Below are positions 7,640-16,700 of a stretch of 64,000 nucleotides of DNA, one piece after another. The notes beneath the pieces were generated by a model. That model was not told the origin of the DNA. It saw nothing but the letters and a program-made list of their open reading frames with translations, and made no database searches. The stretch comes from Acetoanaerobium noterae (GTDB lineage Bacteria > Bacillota > Clostridia > Peptostreptococcales > Filifactoraceae), in the NCBI RefSeq assembly GCF_900168025.1, contig NZ_FUYN01000005.1:62001-126000 (forward strand). Direction: 5' to 3'. Within the stretch, counting starts at the first letter, position 1. Every line of letters starts with the position of its first letter. Both the position numbers and the translations under genes were made by a program.

Positions 7640-8527
7640 ATGAATTTCAAGGAATTAATGGAATTTGATAAGCAAATTGTAGAAAAGTATATGGATGAAC
7701 TTTTATCTATAAATGTTATTTACGAAAAAAAATTAATTGAATCAATGAAATATAGTGTACAAGCAGGTGGAAAAAGGTTAAGACCAATTCTATTTTTGGA
7801 AACTATAAAATTATTAAATAAAAATCCTTTTGATTTTATAGAAATAGCATGTGCTATAGAGATGATTCACACCTACTCCTTGATTCACGATGATTTGCCA
7901 GCCATGGATAATGATTCGCTCCGAAGAGGAAAGCCGACGAATCATGTGGTATTTGGCGAAGCTACTGCCATATTAGCTGGAGATGGGCTTTTAAATTTAG
8001 CTCATGAAATTATGATAGCTTTTGTATCAAAAAAATTGACTAAGAATAATATAAATGGGATAAATATAATTTCAAAAGCTGCAGGGATTAATGGAATGAT
8101 TGCAGGTCAAGCGGTTGATATAGAGTCTGAAGGAAAAAGTATTGATATTGACACAATGAAATTTATACACAGCAATAAAACAGGTGCTTTAATTGAAGCC
8201 TCAATTGTTGCAGCAGCCGTCATGTCAGACGCAGATGATACAAGGATAGCTGCTCTAAAGACTTATGCGAAATATATTGGCTTAGCATTTCAAATTACTG
8301 ATGACATACTTGATATAGAAGGAAATGAAGCCGAATTAGGGAAAAAAATTGGCAGTGATGAGCTAAATGATAAAGCAACCTATCCTAAATATTTTGGATT
8401 AGAGAAATCGAAGGAATATGCTAAAAATACTATAACAAATGCTATTGAAAGCTTAAATGTATTTGAACCTAGAGAAAAAGCATTTTTCGTAGAATTAGCG
8501 GATTATATAATTTGTAGAAAAAAATAG
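7640..8527 (+). CDS. ispA: Geranyl/farnesyl diphosphate synthase
   Basis: Condenses IPP with DMAPP or GPP to make the C15 prenyl diphosphate used for undecaprenyl and other isoprenoids. The 295-residue polyprenyl synthetase has both aspartate-rich motifs: DDLPAMD at 84-90 and DDILD at 221-225, plus GGKRLRP at 43-49. Chain-length assignment to IspA rests on the length and the xseB-ispA-dxs context. The ribosome site GGAGG lies at the end of xseB. It works with dxs just downstream in the MEP pathway. Confidence 0.93.
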   Translation: MNFKELMEFDKQIVEKYMDELLSINVIYEKKLIESMKYSVQAGGKRLRPILFLETIKLLNKNPFDFIEIACAIEMIHTYSLIHDDLPAMDNDSLRRGKPTNHVVFGEATAILAGDGLLNLAHEIMIAFVSKKLTKNNINGINIISKAAGINGMIAGQAVDIESEGKSIDIDTMKFIHSNKTGALIEASIVAAAVMSDADDTRIAALKTYAKYIGLAFQITDDILDIEGNEAELGKKIGSDELNDKATYPKYFGLEKSKEYAKNTITNAIESLNVFEPREKAFFVELADYIICRKK

Positions 8528-8537
8528 GAGGTAAATC

Positions 8538-8987
8538 TTGAATTTTTTTAATGGAATAATTCATAATCAAGTTTTTATAGCTTGTTTTTTAGCTTGGTTT
8601 ATAGCTCAATTGATTAAGGTTGTACTCACCTATTTTTTTGAAAACAGATTCGATGCTTCTAGATTTGTTGGGTCAGGAGGTATGCCTAGTTCTCATACTT
8701 CATTTGTTACTAGCTTAGCAACTGCAGTAGGTTTAGTTTCTGGATACGAATCTTCTGAGTTTGCACTTTCGCTAGTCCTTGCACTTGTAGTAATGTATGA
8801 TGCTGCGGGAGTAAGACGATCAGTAGGAAAACAAGCTCAAATACTAAATGCAATTATTGATGATTTTCAAAAACATAGAAAAGATCCTCTAAATGAAGAA
8901 AGATTGAAAGAACTGATTGGACATACACCGATAGAAGTCTTTGCAGGGGCTATTTTAGGGATTTTGATTGCACATTTAGTAGTTTAA
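8538..8987 (+). CDS. Divergent PAP2 family membrane protein (DUF212, YuiD-like)
   Basis: A 149-residue membrane protein of the DUF212 family, distantly related to PAP2 phosphatases. GSGGMPSSHTSFVTSLATA resembles the PSGH core of PAP2, and VMYDAAGVRRSVGKQAQILN is the family signature. About four hydrophobic segments are visible. It starts at TTG (8538) after a perfect AGGAGGT at 8526-8532. Sitting between ispA and dxs, it may act on prenyl diphosphates or undecaprenyl diphosphate, but that is inference. Confidence 0.88.
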   Translation: MNFFNGIIHNQVFIACFLAWFIAQLIKVVLTYFFENRFDASRFVGSGGMPSSHTSFVTSLATAVGLVSGYESSEFALSLVLALVVMYDAAGVRRSVGKQAQILNAIIDDFQKHRKDPLNEERLKELIGHTPIEVFAGAILGILIAHLVV

Positions 8988-9015
8988 TTTAAAAGTTATG
9001 AAAGAGAGAGTAACT

Positions 9016-10899
9016 ATGTATAAATATCTTGATAATATAAATAAACCTAGTGATTTAAAGAGATTATCTTTAATTGAAATGGATGAGCTAGCAAAAGAAA
9101 TACGCAAATTTTTGATAAAATCTGTTTCAAAAACAGGTGGACATTTAGCATCTAACTTAGGTGTAGTTGAACTAACGCTTGCTCTTCACAGTGTATATGA
9201 TACAACTAAAGATAAGATAGTATTTGATGTAGGGCACCAATCATATGTCCATAAGCTACTTACTGGTAGAAAAGAAAAATTCTCAACCTTAAGGCAATAT
9301 GAGGGTCTAAGTGGATTTCCTAAAAGAAAAGAAAGTGTACACGATTGTTTTGAAACTGGCCACAGTTCTACCTCTATTTCAGCTGGACTTGGAATTGCAC
9401 TAGGAAGAGATTTTTGTAAAGATAAATTTAAAGTAGTTTCAGTAATAGGGGATGGAGCGCTAACAGGCGGGCTAGCTTTAGAGGGGCTAAACCATCTTGG
9501 CAGTACAAATACTGATATGTTAGTTATTTTAAATGATAATGATATGTCTATATGTGAGAATGTTGGAGGATTATCAAATTCTCTTTACAATATAAGAATG
9601 ACAAAAGCTTATAGAAAATTCTCTAAAAACATGATTAATTTTATTAGCTCTGTACCTGTTGTTGGAGTAAAGGCTACAAATGCTGCAGTGAGGATTAAAG
9701 ATAGCTTGAAGCATATGGTAATGCCAGGAGCTTTCTTTGAGGAAATGGGTATAAAATATTTTGGTCCAGTAGATGGACATGATTATAAATCAATTGTACA
9801 TGCTTTGAAGGAGTTAAATAATATAGAAGGACCTAAAATTCTTCATGTTTTAACTACGAAAGGAAAAGGGTATAAATATGCACAAGATAATCCAAGTGAC
9901 TATCATGGTGTAAGCAAATTTGATATAGCAAAGGGAGTAATCTCAAGTTCTCAGCTTACATATTCAAGTGTAGCAGGAAATACACTAAATAGTATTTTTG
10001 AAAGAGATTCAAAAAGCGTTGCTATTACAGCGGCTATGATTAGTGGGACTGGACTTGATATATTATTTGAAAAACATTCTAAACGAGTGATTGATGTAGG
10101 GATTGCTGAAGAGCATGCTGTGACTTTGGCTGCTGGACTAGCAACCTCTGGGATAAAGCCATATTTTGTAGTTTATTCGACATTTTTGCAAAGGGCCTAT
10201 GATCAAATTTTACACGATGTGGCTTTGCAAGATTTGCCTGTTACATTATTGATTGATAGAGCAGGATTAGTGGGAGAAGATGGAGAAACTCATCATGGGG
10301 TTTTTGATATTGGTTTTCTTTCGACTATACCTAATCTCACAATTATGTCGCCTCGAGATTTAGTAGAGCTTCAAGATATGATAGAGTTTTCGCATTCATA
10401 TAATCATCCTCTTGCTATAAGATATCCAAGAGGCAAAGCTGTGAATCTGAGTAGCCATGTTAGAGATTCAAGATTAATGAAGTGGGAATGGATTTATGAA
10501 GAACCCAAAATAGCAATTGTGGCTATTGGTAAAATGGTAGAAACTGCTATAAAAATAAGAGAAAGCATGGCTTTATTAGGAATTAAAATTGCTGTAGTAA
10601 ATGCTAGATGCATAAAGCCGATGGATGATTTAAGTATTCAAAAATTATCAGAAACGATGGACTATATATTTTCACTTGAAGATCATGTTTATTCAGGTGG
10701 TTTTAGCTCAAAGTTAAAACAAAAGCTTTTCGATAGTGGATATATAGGAAAATTTAAGTCTTTTTCATTACCAGATGAGTTTATTGAACATGGGAACACT
10801 GAAATATTGCTATCAAAATATGGATTAGACAATAATACTATACACAAAAATATAATTGAGTGCATAAGATATAATGAAGGTTATGAGGAAATTTCATGA
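9016..10899 (+). CDS. dxs: 1-deoxy-D-xylulose-5-phosphate synthase
   Basis: Thiamine-diphosphate enzyme that condenses pyruvate and glyceraldehyde 3-phosphate, the first step of the MEP isoprenoid pathway. It is a transketolase-type protein of 627 residues from ATG 9016. Visible are VFDVGHQSYVHKLLTGR, VIGDGALTGGLALEG with the ThDP site, GIAEEHAVTLAAGLA with the catalytic Glu, and DRAGLVGEDGETHHGVFD. An upstream in-frame ATG at 8998 has no ribosome site, while AGAGAGAG at 9003-9010 serves 9016. The end overlaps tlyA by four bases (ATGA). Confidence 0.97.
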   Translation: MYKYLDNINKPSDLKRLSLIEMDELAKEIRKFLIKSVSKTGGHLASNLGVVELTLALHSVYDTTKDKIVFDVGHQSYVHKLLTGRKEKFSTLRQYEGLSGFPKRKESVHDCFETGHSSTSISAGLGIALGRDFCKDKFKVVSVIGDGALTGGLALEGLNHLGSTNTDMLVILNDNDMSICENVGGLSNSLYNIRMTKAYRKFSKNMINFISSVPVVGVKATNAAVRIKDSLKHMVMPGAFFEEMGIKYFGPVDGHDYKSIVHALKELNNIEGPKILHVLTTKGKGYKYAQDNPSDYHGVSKFDIAKGVISSSQLTYSSVAGNTLNSIFERDSKSVAITAAMISGTGLDILFEKHSKRVIDVGIAEEHAVTLAAGLATSGIKPYFVVYSTFLQRAYDQILHDVALQDLPVTLLIDRAGLVGEDGETHHGVFDIGFLSTIPNLTIMSPRDLVELQDMIEFSHSYNHPLAIRYPRGKAVNLSSHVRDSRLMKWEWIYEEPKIAIVAIGKMVETAIKIRESMALLGIKIAVVNARCIKPMDDLSIQKLSETMDYIFSLEDHVYSGGFSSKLKQKLFDSGYIGKFKSFSLPDEFIEHGNTEILLSKYGLDNNTIHKNIIECIRYNEGYEEIS

Positions 10900-11696
10900 A
10901 AAAAAGATTAGATATATTATTAGTTGAAAAAAATATATGTTTGACTAGAGAAAAAGCAAAGCGAAATATAATGGCTGGAAATGTATATGTAAATAATTTA
11001 GTTTGTGATAAGGCTGGAACTTTAATAGATGAAGATGCAAATATAAATCTAAAATCTGAAGCATTGAAGTATGTAAGCAGAGGTGGATTAAAGCTTGAAA
11101 AAGCTATTGCTGATTTTGACATCGACTTAAAAAACAAGGTGTGCATAGATATAGGTGCTTCAACTGGAGGATTTACGGATTGTATGCTTCAAAATGGAGC
11201 GCAAAAAGTTTATTCGATTGATGTAGGCTATGGTCAGCTGGATTGGAAGCTTAGAAACGACTCTAGAGTAGTTTGTATGGAAAGGACCAATTTCAGATAT
11301 ATAGACACAAATTTATTTGAAAATGAAAATGTTAATTTTGCAAGTATAGATGTATCTTTTATTTCGTTAAAAATAATTCTACCTGTATTAGTGAAGATAA
11401 TATCAAAAGAACAATTTGATATTATAGCTTTAATAAAACCCCAGTTTGAAGCAGGAAGAGAAGAGGTTAAAAAAAATGGAGTAGTAAAAGAAGCTTCAGT
11501 CCATAAAAGAGTCATACAAGAAATATTGATGTTCGCTCAAGGGATAGGGCTTGAAGCGCAAAATCTAGCTTATTCACCTATTACTGGACCTAAAGGAAAT
11601 ATTGAGTTTTTAGTACATTTTAATGCTAATTGTGAAAATAATAAGGATATTGATATTGATGATGTAGTAGGTATGGCGCATAACCAATTACTATAA
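10896..11696 (+). CDS. tlyA: TlyA family rRNA (cytidine-2'-O)-methyltransferase / hemolysin-like
   Basis: Protein of the TlyA/YqxC family, known in mycobacteria and Campylobacter as a 2'-O-methyltransferase of 16S and/or 23S rRNA. An N-terminal S4 RNA-binding domain (KKRLDILLVEKNICLTREKAK) precedes an FtsJ-type methyltransferase domain with SAM motif CIDIGASTGGFTDCML, followed by SIDVSFISLKIILP and LIKPQFEAGRE. The length of 266 is usual. Translation is coupled to dxs through ATGA. Clostridia often have nadK between tlyA and argR; it is missing here. Confidence 0.95.
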   Translation: MKKRLDILLVEKNICLTREKAKRNIMAGNVYVNNLVCDKAGTLIDEDANINLKSEALKYVSRGGLKLEKAIADFDIDLKNKVCIDIGASTGGFTDCMLQNGAQKVYSIDVGYGQLDWKLRNDSRVVCMERTNFRYIDTNLFENENVNFASIDVSFISLKIILPVLVKIISKEQFDIIALIKPQFEAGREEVKKNGVVKEASVHKRVIQEILMFAQGIGLEAQNLAYSPITGPKGNIEFLVHFNANCENNKDIDIDDVVGMAHNQLL

Positions 11697-11724
11697 TTAC
11701 AATAAAAATAAAGGGGGGAGCAAT

Positions 11725-12171
11725 TTGAAACAACAAAGACATGCAAAAATACTTGAGATTATTGAAAATAATGAAATTGACACTCAAGATGAACTAGTTT
11801 TTGAATTAGGAAAAGCAGGTATTCAAGTTACCCAAGCTACTATATCAAGGGACATCAAAGAACTAAAACTTGTTAAGGTTCTAGGAGGAAATGGAGAATA
11901 CAAATATGCATCACTAAGAGAATCGGATAAAAACTCATTTGATAAGTTAGTTAGATTTGTTAAAGAAGTATTATTATCTATTGACTACTCAGAAAATATA
12001 ATTTGCCTAAAAACTGTTGATGGAGCGGGGAATTTAGTTGCTAAAGTAATTGATTCGCTAGAAGAAAAAGAAATTTTAGGGACAATAGGTGGAACAGATA
12101 CAGTGTTTGTATTAATGAAAAATAGAGAAGATATTCCAGGCTTTGTTGAAAGATTTGGAAAACTTCTTTAA
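11725..12171 (+). CDS. argR: Arginine repressor ArgR
   Basis: Arginine-responsive hexameric regulator. The N-terminal winged helix (about 1-70, VTQATISRDIKELKLVKV) binds ARG boxes, and the C-terminal domain (about 80-148, GAGNLVAKVID and LGTIGGTDTVFVL with the family GTIxGxDT motif) binds arginine and trimerises. It starts at TTG 11725 after AGGGGGGAG. It sits in the widespread tlyA-argR-recN order. Since the organism seems to ferment arginine or ornithine, this regulator may also touch catabolic genes, but no clear ARG box was found in the window. Confidence 0.96.
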   Translation: MKQQRHAKILEIIENNEIDTQDELVFELGKAGIQVTQATISRDIKELKLVKVLGGNGEYKYASLRESDKNSFDKLVRFVKEVLLSIDYSENIICLKTVDGAGNLVAKVIDSLEEKEILGTIGGTDTVFVLMKNREDIPGFVERFGKLL

Positions 12172-12185
12172 TTAGGAGACTATTC

Positions 12186-13865
12186 ATGTTAAAAGAGCTA
12201 TGTATAAAAGACTTTGCATTAATAGATTATTCTAAAATAAATTTTTTTGAAGGCTTTAATATTTTTACTGGTGAAACTGGTGCAGGAAAATCAATAGTCA
12301 TAGATGCACTGCTTTTCGCACTAGGAAAGAGAGCTGATAAATCATTTATTCGAAAAAACAAATCAAAGACGACCATTGAAGCTATTTTTTATTTAGAATC
12401 AAATAATAAAGATGCTATAAAAAGTCTTTTAATCGAAGAGGGTATCGATTTAGATGAAGATATGATTATTCTAAGGAGAGAGATTTATGAAGATGGAAAA
12501 AGCACTTGTAGACTAAATGGCAAATTAGTTACTAGGAGCTTTTTAAGTCTAATTACTTCACTTATGATAACAATTCATAGTCAAAATGAATTTTCCGAGA
12601 TATTGACAAAAGAGTCTCAGCTCAATATATTGGATGATTTTATTAGCTTAAAATCTGACGATGTTTATAATTCTTATAAAAAAATTTTTTTGTCATATAG
12701 ACTAAAGCAAGAAGAGCTTAGCCAAATTTTAACTACTTATGATAACGCATTTATGCTAAGAGAGCTAGATATTATAAAATATCAAATAAAAGAAATTGAA
12801 GAGGCAAAATTAAATAAAGGGGAATTTGAAGGCCTTGAATCTAAAATAAATTTATTAGAACATTCAGAGGAAATTTCTTTGCTTATAAATAATATTTATA
12901 ATGATTCTTATTCAAATTCTGATAACATACTCAAAAAGATAGATTTATTTAAAAATTCTTTAAGTAAGTTTTCTAAGTCTGATGAACTCATTAATAACTG
13001 GTATGAAGGTTTTAACGAAGTATATTATAAGCTTGAGGATATTACACTTACGATTAGGGACAATCTAGACAAATTCAGTTATGATTATGGAAAACTTGCA
13101 GATTTAAAGCAACGTTACAGTGACATTAATAAAATTCTTTTAAAATATGGCAAGGATATCGATTCGGTATTTGATTATCTTGGTGAAATGTATAATAGAA
13201 AAAATTATTTAGAAAATATTGACTCAAATATTATTAATCTTAAAAATGAAATTTCATCTCTTGAAATAGATCTTGAGAATTATTCAAAAAAAATATCTCA
13301 AAAGCGTTTAATTGGAATTTCAGAGCTTAAAAGCGCCATTGTTGATGAGCTAATATCACTCGATATGATAAATTCAAAATTTGATATCAAACTTGAGAAT
13401 ACAACTGAATTTGGAATAAATGGAAGAGATTCAATTTCTTTTTTGATATCATTCAATAAGGGAGAAGACCTAAAACCTTTTAACAAAATTGCATCAGGAG
13501 GAGAAATATCTAGATTCATGCTTGCGCTGAAAAAGGTGAGTGCAACATTTGATAATATTTCAACTATTGTATTTGATGAAATTGATACTGGAATTAGCGG
13601 AAAAGCTGCCAAGGTAGTGGGAGAAAAGCTAAAAGAAATATCAAAACATAGACAAATCATTTGTATTACACATTTGCCTCAAATTGCTGCAAAAGGAGAT
13701 TATCATTTTGCAGTACAGAAATTAGAAAGTGGCGATAAAACACATTCATTTATTACTCAGCTAAGCAAGGACGAGAGAATATCTGAAATAGCAAAGATGA
13801 TTAGTGGAGATGATACTTCTACTACTTCCTATAAGTATGCAAAAGAAATGATAGAATTAAATTGA
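12186..13865 (+). CDS. recN: DNA repair protein RecN
   Basis: SMC-like ATPase acting early in double-strand break repair. The 559-residue protein has Walker A GETGAGKS (29-36) in an N-terminal half-ATPase, two long coiled-coil arms with a central break, and the C-terminal half with signature LKPFNKIASGGEISRFMLALK, Walker B TIVFDEIDTGISG and the ITHLPQIAAKGDYHF H-loop region. It begins 15 bases after argR and ends at a hairpin terminator. Confidence 0.97.
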   Translation: MLKELCIKDFALIDYSKINFFEGFNIFTGETGAGKSIVIDALLFALGKRADKSFIRKNKSKTTIEAIFYLESNNKDAIKSLLIEEGIDLDEDMIILRREIYEDGKSTCRLNGKLVTRSFLSLITSLMITIHSQNEFSEILTKESQLNILDDFISLKSDDVYNSYKKIFLSYRLKQEELSQILTTYDNAFMLRELDIIKYQIKEIEEAKLNKGEFEGLESKINLLEHSEEISLLINNIYNDSYSNSDNILKKIDLFKNSLSKFSKSDELINNWYEGFNEVYYKLEDITLTIRDNLDKFSYDYGKLADLKQRYSDINKILLKYGKDIDSVFDYLGEMYNRKNYLENIDSNIINLKNEISSLEIDLENYSKKISQKRLIGISELKSAIVDELISLDMINSKFDIKLENTTEFGINGRDSISFLISFNKGEDLKPFNKIASGGEISRFMLALKKVSATFDNISTIVFDEIDTGISGKAAKVVGEKLKEISKHRQIICITHLPQIAAKGDYHFAVQKLESGDKTHSFITQLSKDERISEIAKMISGDDTSTTSYKYAKEMIELN

Positions 13866-13876
13866 ATTACTTATAT

Positions 13877-13905
13877 AAACTCCTTAATAGGAGTTTTATT
13901 TGTTA
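13877..13905 (+). terminator. Intrinsic terminator after recN
   Basis: AAACTCC (13877-13883) / GGAGTTT (13890-13896), loop TTAATA, followed by a T-rich tail. It marks the end of the nusB-recN run and the start of the envelope-linked cluster. Confidence 0.8.
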
Positions 13906-13982
13906 TTTTTTCTATGGAGTAATGTGATATAATAAGCTTTGAATGCAATTAATATATGCATAGTTTATTGGAGGCAATACAT

Positions 13983-15104
13983 ATGTTGTTTAAAGGAAAT
14001 ATAGCTAAAGATAAGAGAACTAAAGATTTAGCAAAAAGAATAAAGCCTGGTGAAATTGCTATAATTGACCACAAAGACTTAGATGAAATAGCGGCAAACT
14101 CGCTTGTAAATTCTAAAATTAAAGCAATAATAAATCAATCTCCTTCAATTAGCGGAAAATACCCTAACAAAGGACCTAGTATTCTTTTAGATAATGGAAT
14201 ATTTATTATAGATGTTGACTTTGATTTGATGGATAGGCTTGATGAGGGTGATTTAATCGAGATTGATGAAGATGGGAATATTTTTAAGGATGAAGAAAAG
14301 ATTTGTAACGGATTGATAATTGATAAAGAAAAAGTTGAGAATTTGATAAAATTTGCATATGAAAATATTTCAGAGGAGCTTGAAAAATTTATAGATAATA
14401 CTATAGAATATGCAAAAAAAGAAAAAGGAATGATATTAGGTGATGTAGTTATTCCACCACTCAAAACGAAGTTTAATAATAAGCATGTATTAATTGTAGT
14501 AAGAGGGCAAAATTACAAAGAGGATTTATCTACAATAAGATCTTACATAGACGAAGTTTCTCCGATATTAGTTGGAGTAGATGGTGGAGCAGATGCTCTA
14601 CTGGAGTTTGGGTTAATCCCTGACTTAGTTGTTGGTGATATGGATAGTATTAGTGATGAATGTTTAAAAAAGTCAAAGGAAATAGTTGTCCATGCTTATC
14701 CTGATGGAAGGGCTCCTGGTCTTTCTAGAATTGAAGAACTTGGATTAGAATCGGTTGTACTTCCTTCGCCTGGAACAAGTGAAGATATTGCAATGCTAAT
14801 AGCATATGAAAATAATGCAGAGCTGATTGTTGCTGTAGGTACCCATTCAAATATAATTGATTTCTTAGAAAAAGGCAGAAAGGGGATGTCAAGTACATTC
14901 CTAGTTAGACTTAAAATAGGATATAAATTAATTGACGCAAAAGGGGTTAGTTTGCTTTATAAGGGCAGTTTAAAACTAAAATACGTTTGGTGGCTTTTTA
15001 TAGCAGCTATGTTTCCAATATTGATTCTTATATATCTGTCTCAGCCTATGCAGCAGATAATAAAACTGTTGGAAATACAGCTTAAAATTTTATTGAATTT
15101 TTAA
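13983..15104 (+). CDS. steA: SteA family protein (TPK-like domain, putative cell-separation factor)
   Basis: A 373-residue protein of the SteA family, first described in Corynebacterium as part of a cell-separation pathway with the membrane partner SteB. An N-terminal domain (about 1-150) is followed by a thiamine-pyrophosphokinase-like domain (VGVDGGADALLEFGLIPD and VVGDMDSISDE) and a C-terminal hydrophobic segment (about 335-355) that should anchor it. The ATG at 13983 follows TTGGAGGC at 13968-13975; an ATG at 13956 lacks a ribosome site. The next gene is the SteB-like partner. Whether it binds thiamine-type or other nucleotides is unknown. Confidence 0.85.
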   Translation: MLFKGNIAKDKRTKDLAKRIKPGEIAIIDHKDLDEIAANSLVNSKIKAIINQSPSISGKYPNKGPSILLDNGIFIIDVDFDLMDRLDEGDLIEIDEDGNIFKDEEKICNGLIIDKEKVENLIKFAYENISEELEKFIDNTIEYAKKEKGMILGDVVIPPLKTKFNNKHVLIVVRGQNYKEDLSTIRSYIDEVSPILVGVDGGADALLEFGLIPDLVVGDMDSISDECLKKSKEIVVHAYPDGRAPGLSRIEELGLESVVLPSPGTSEDIAMLIAYENNAELIVAVGTHSNIIDFLEKGRKGMSSTFLVRLKIGYKLIDAKGVSLLYKGSLKLKYVWWLFIAAMFPILILIYLSQPMQQIIKLLEIQLKILLNF

Positions 15105-15117
15105 TGGAGGATAAAAT

Positions 15118-15978
15118 ATGTTTATCAATATAAAATATTTTATTGTAACTATTGCGGCAGTGTTTTTTTCACTAGGCATAGGTATAATGATAGGCTTTAA
15201 TCTCAATAATTCAGAAATATTTACTCAACAGCAAATAAAATTAGTAGATGATATGGATAAGAAACTTAATGAGCTTAGAGTAAAAAATGACGAAATGAAC
15301 AATCAATTAGTAGAAAAGGATAAATCTATAGAAATTTATAATGAGTTTGTAAATTCTTACTATGAAGATTTAATTAAAGATAGATTAGTTGATAAGAACC
15401 TTCTAATAATTCAAACAACAGGTGATTATTTCTTTTCTGATATATCACAGTGGGCAGCTATATCCGGAGCAAATATTCATACCTACCTCACTATTAATTC
15501 AAATAATTTTAATAGCTTAACTATAGCTCAATACCCAGATTTGTTCACTGAAGACAGTCTAGATACTGAGAAGCTTTTTAATTACATAATAAACTTAACT
15601 TCAGAGAACAACAGTTTAAAACTAGCTGAACTTGAACAGCTGGGGATACTAAAGATAGTTTCAACTTCGAATAATCAAGAACCATTCAATCAAGTTGTTT
15701 TACTAGGTGGAGAGCTTGAAGAAAGTAAAGAAAAAGTTGAAAAAGTAGATTTAGCTTTAGCAAGAAGCATTTCTTCTAAAAACATTCCAATAGTTTTTGC
15801 AGAAGAATCAAATGCAAATTATTCTTCGATTGAACAATTTAAAAATCTTAAAATTTCAACTGTTGATAATGTTGACCAAGCTATAGGAAGAATATCTTTA
15901 TCTGTGGTTTTATCAGGGGTAGATGGAAACTATGGTATAAAAGATACTGCAAGTAAACTGTTTCCAACATACAAATAA
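15118..15978 (+). CDS. SteB/MctB-like membrane protein (DUF3186, 'copper transporter' family)
   Basis: A 286-residue protein with one N-terminal membrane anchor (YFIVTIAAVFFSLGIGIMIG, about 7-26), a coiled coil (about 40-80) and an external domain ending SGVDGNYGIKDTASKLFP. This is the layout of the DUF3186 family, called MctB or copper transporter in mycobacteria and SteB in corynebacteria. It has no copper-binding cysteines or Met clusters that I can see, so a transporter role is doubtful. It is 13 bases after steA with its own GGAGG, implying that the pair forms a SteA-SteB complex at the membrane. Confidence 0.82.
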   Translation: MFINIKYFIVTIAAVFFSLGIGIMIGFNLNNSEIFTQQQIKLVDDMDKKLNELRVKNDEMNNQLVEKDKSIEIYNEFVNSYYEDLIKDRLVDKNLLIIQTTGDYFFSDISQWAAISGANIHTYLTINSNNFNSLTIAQYPDLFTEDSLDTEKLFNYIINLTSENNSLKLAELEQLGILKIVSTSNNQEPFNQVVLLGGELEESKEKVEKVDLALARSISSKNIPIVFAEESNANYSSIEQFKNLKISTVDNVDQAIGRISLSVVLSGVDGNYGIKDTASKLFPTYK

Positions 15979-15995
15979 ATAAAAAAGGTGAAATT

Positions 15996-16673
15996 ATGAA
16001 AATAGCAGTGTTAGTTCCAGCGTATAATGAGGAAAATCAAATTAGAAATACAATAAAAGGAATAATGAATATACCTTATGATATAGATCTATTTGTAATA
16101 GATGATGGTTCAACTGATAATACAGTAAAATATGTTCAAGAGTTTAAAAACGTTAACCTGCTTACTTATGGAGCAAATAAAGGAAAAGGGTTTGCTCTCA
16201 ATTTTGGACTAAAAAAAGTAATTGGCAATTATGATATAATTGGTTTTTTAGATGGAGATATTGGAGAAACATCATCTGAAGCTGAGAAGCTAATAAAACC
16301 CATTTTATACGACAAAATTGATGTGACTATTGCTCAGTTCCCATCTGCAAAGAAAAAAGGTGGATTTGGATTTGTAAAGAGATTGTCATTTTCAGGAATT
16401 AAATATTTTACTGGAAAAGAAATTTACAGTGGGTTATCTGGCCAAAGATTTTTTAAAAAAGAAGTGCTTGAAATTATAGAAGAGATTCCGTTTGGCTATG
16501 GAGTCGAAGTAGGAATGACTATTGATATTTTAAAGAAGGGCTTTACAATTAAAGAAGTTCCTGTTGTAATGACTCACAATGAAACAGGGAGAAATATTTC
16601 CGGTTTTATCCATAGATTTAAACAATTTTATCATATTATATTGATTCTTATAAAAAAAGCGCTTAAGAATTAA
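15996..16673 (+). CDS. Family 2 glycosyltransferase
   Basis: A 225-residue GT-A fold enzyme. The N-terminus KIAVLVPAYNEENQIRNTI, DDGSTDNT at about 37-44 and the DGDIGE (DxD) motif at about 84-89 mark a GT2 nucleotide-sugar transferase like dolichyl- or undecaprenyl-phosphate sugar synthases. No membrane anchor is obvious until a short hydrophobic C-terminus (HIILILIKKAL). The ribosome site is AAGGTG. Lying between the SteB-like gene and a MraY-like gene, it probably adds sugar to a polyprenyl carrier; donor and acceptor are unknown. Confidence 0.85.
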   Translation: MKIAVLVPAYNEENQIRNTIKGIMNIPYDIDLFVIDDGSTDNTVKYVQEFKNVNLLTYGANKGKGFALNFGLKKVIGNYDIIGFLDGDIGETSSEAEKLIKPILYDKIDVTIAQFPSAKKKGGFGFVKRLSFSGIKYFTGKEIYSGLSGQRFFKKEVLEIIEEIPFGYGVEVGMTIDILKKGFTIKEVPVVMTHNETGRNISGFIHRFKQFYHIILILIKKALKN

Positions 16674-16700
16674 TTAAAGAGGGTTTATAAGGAGAGAACT

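Noticed and set aside
13298-13660. Minus-strand open frame inside recN
   Set aside because: It covers the RecN signature and Walker B coding region; the serine-rich product looks like a shadow translation.
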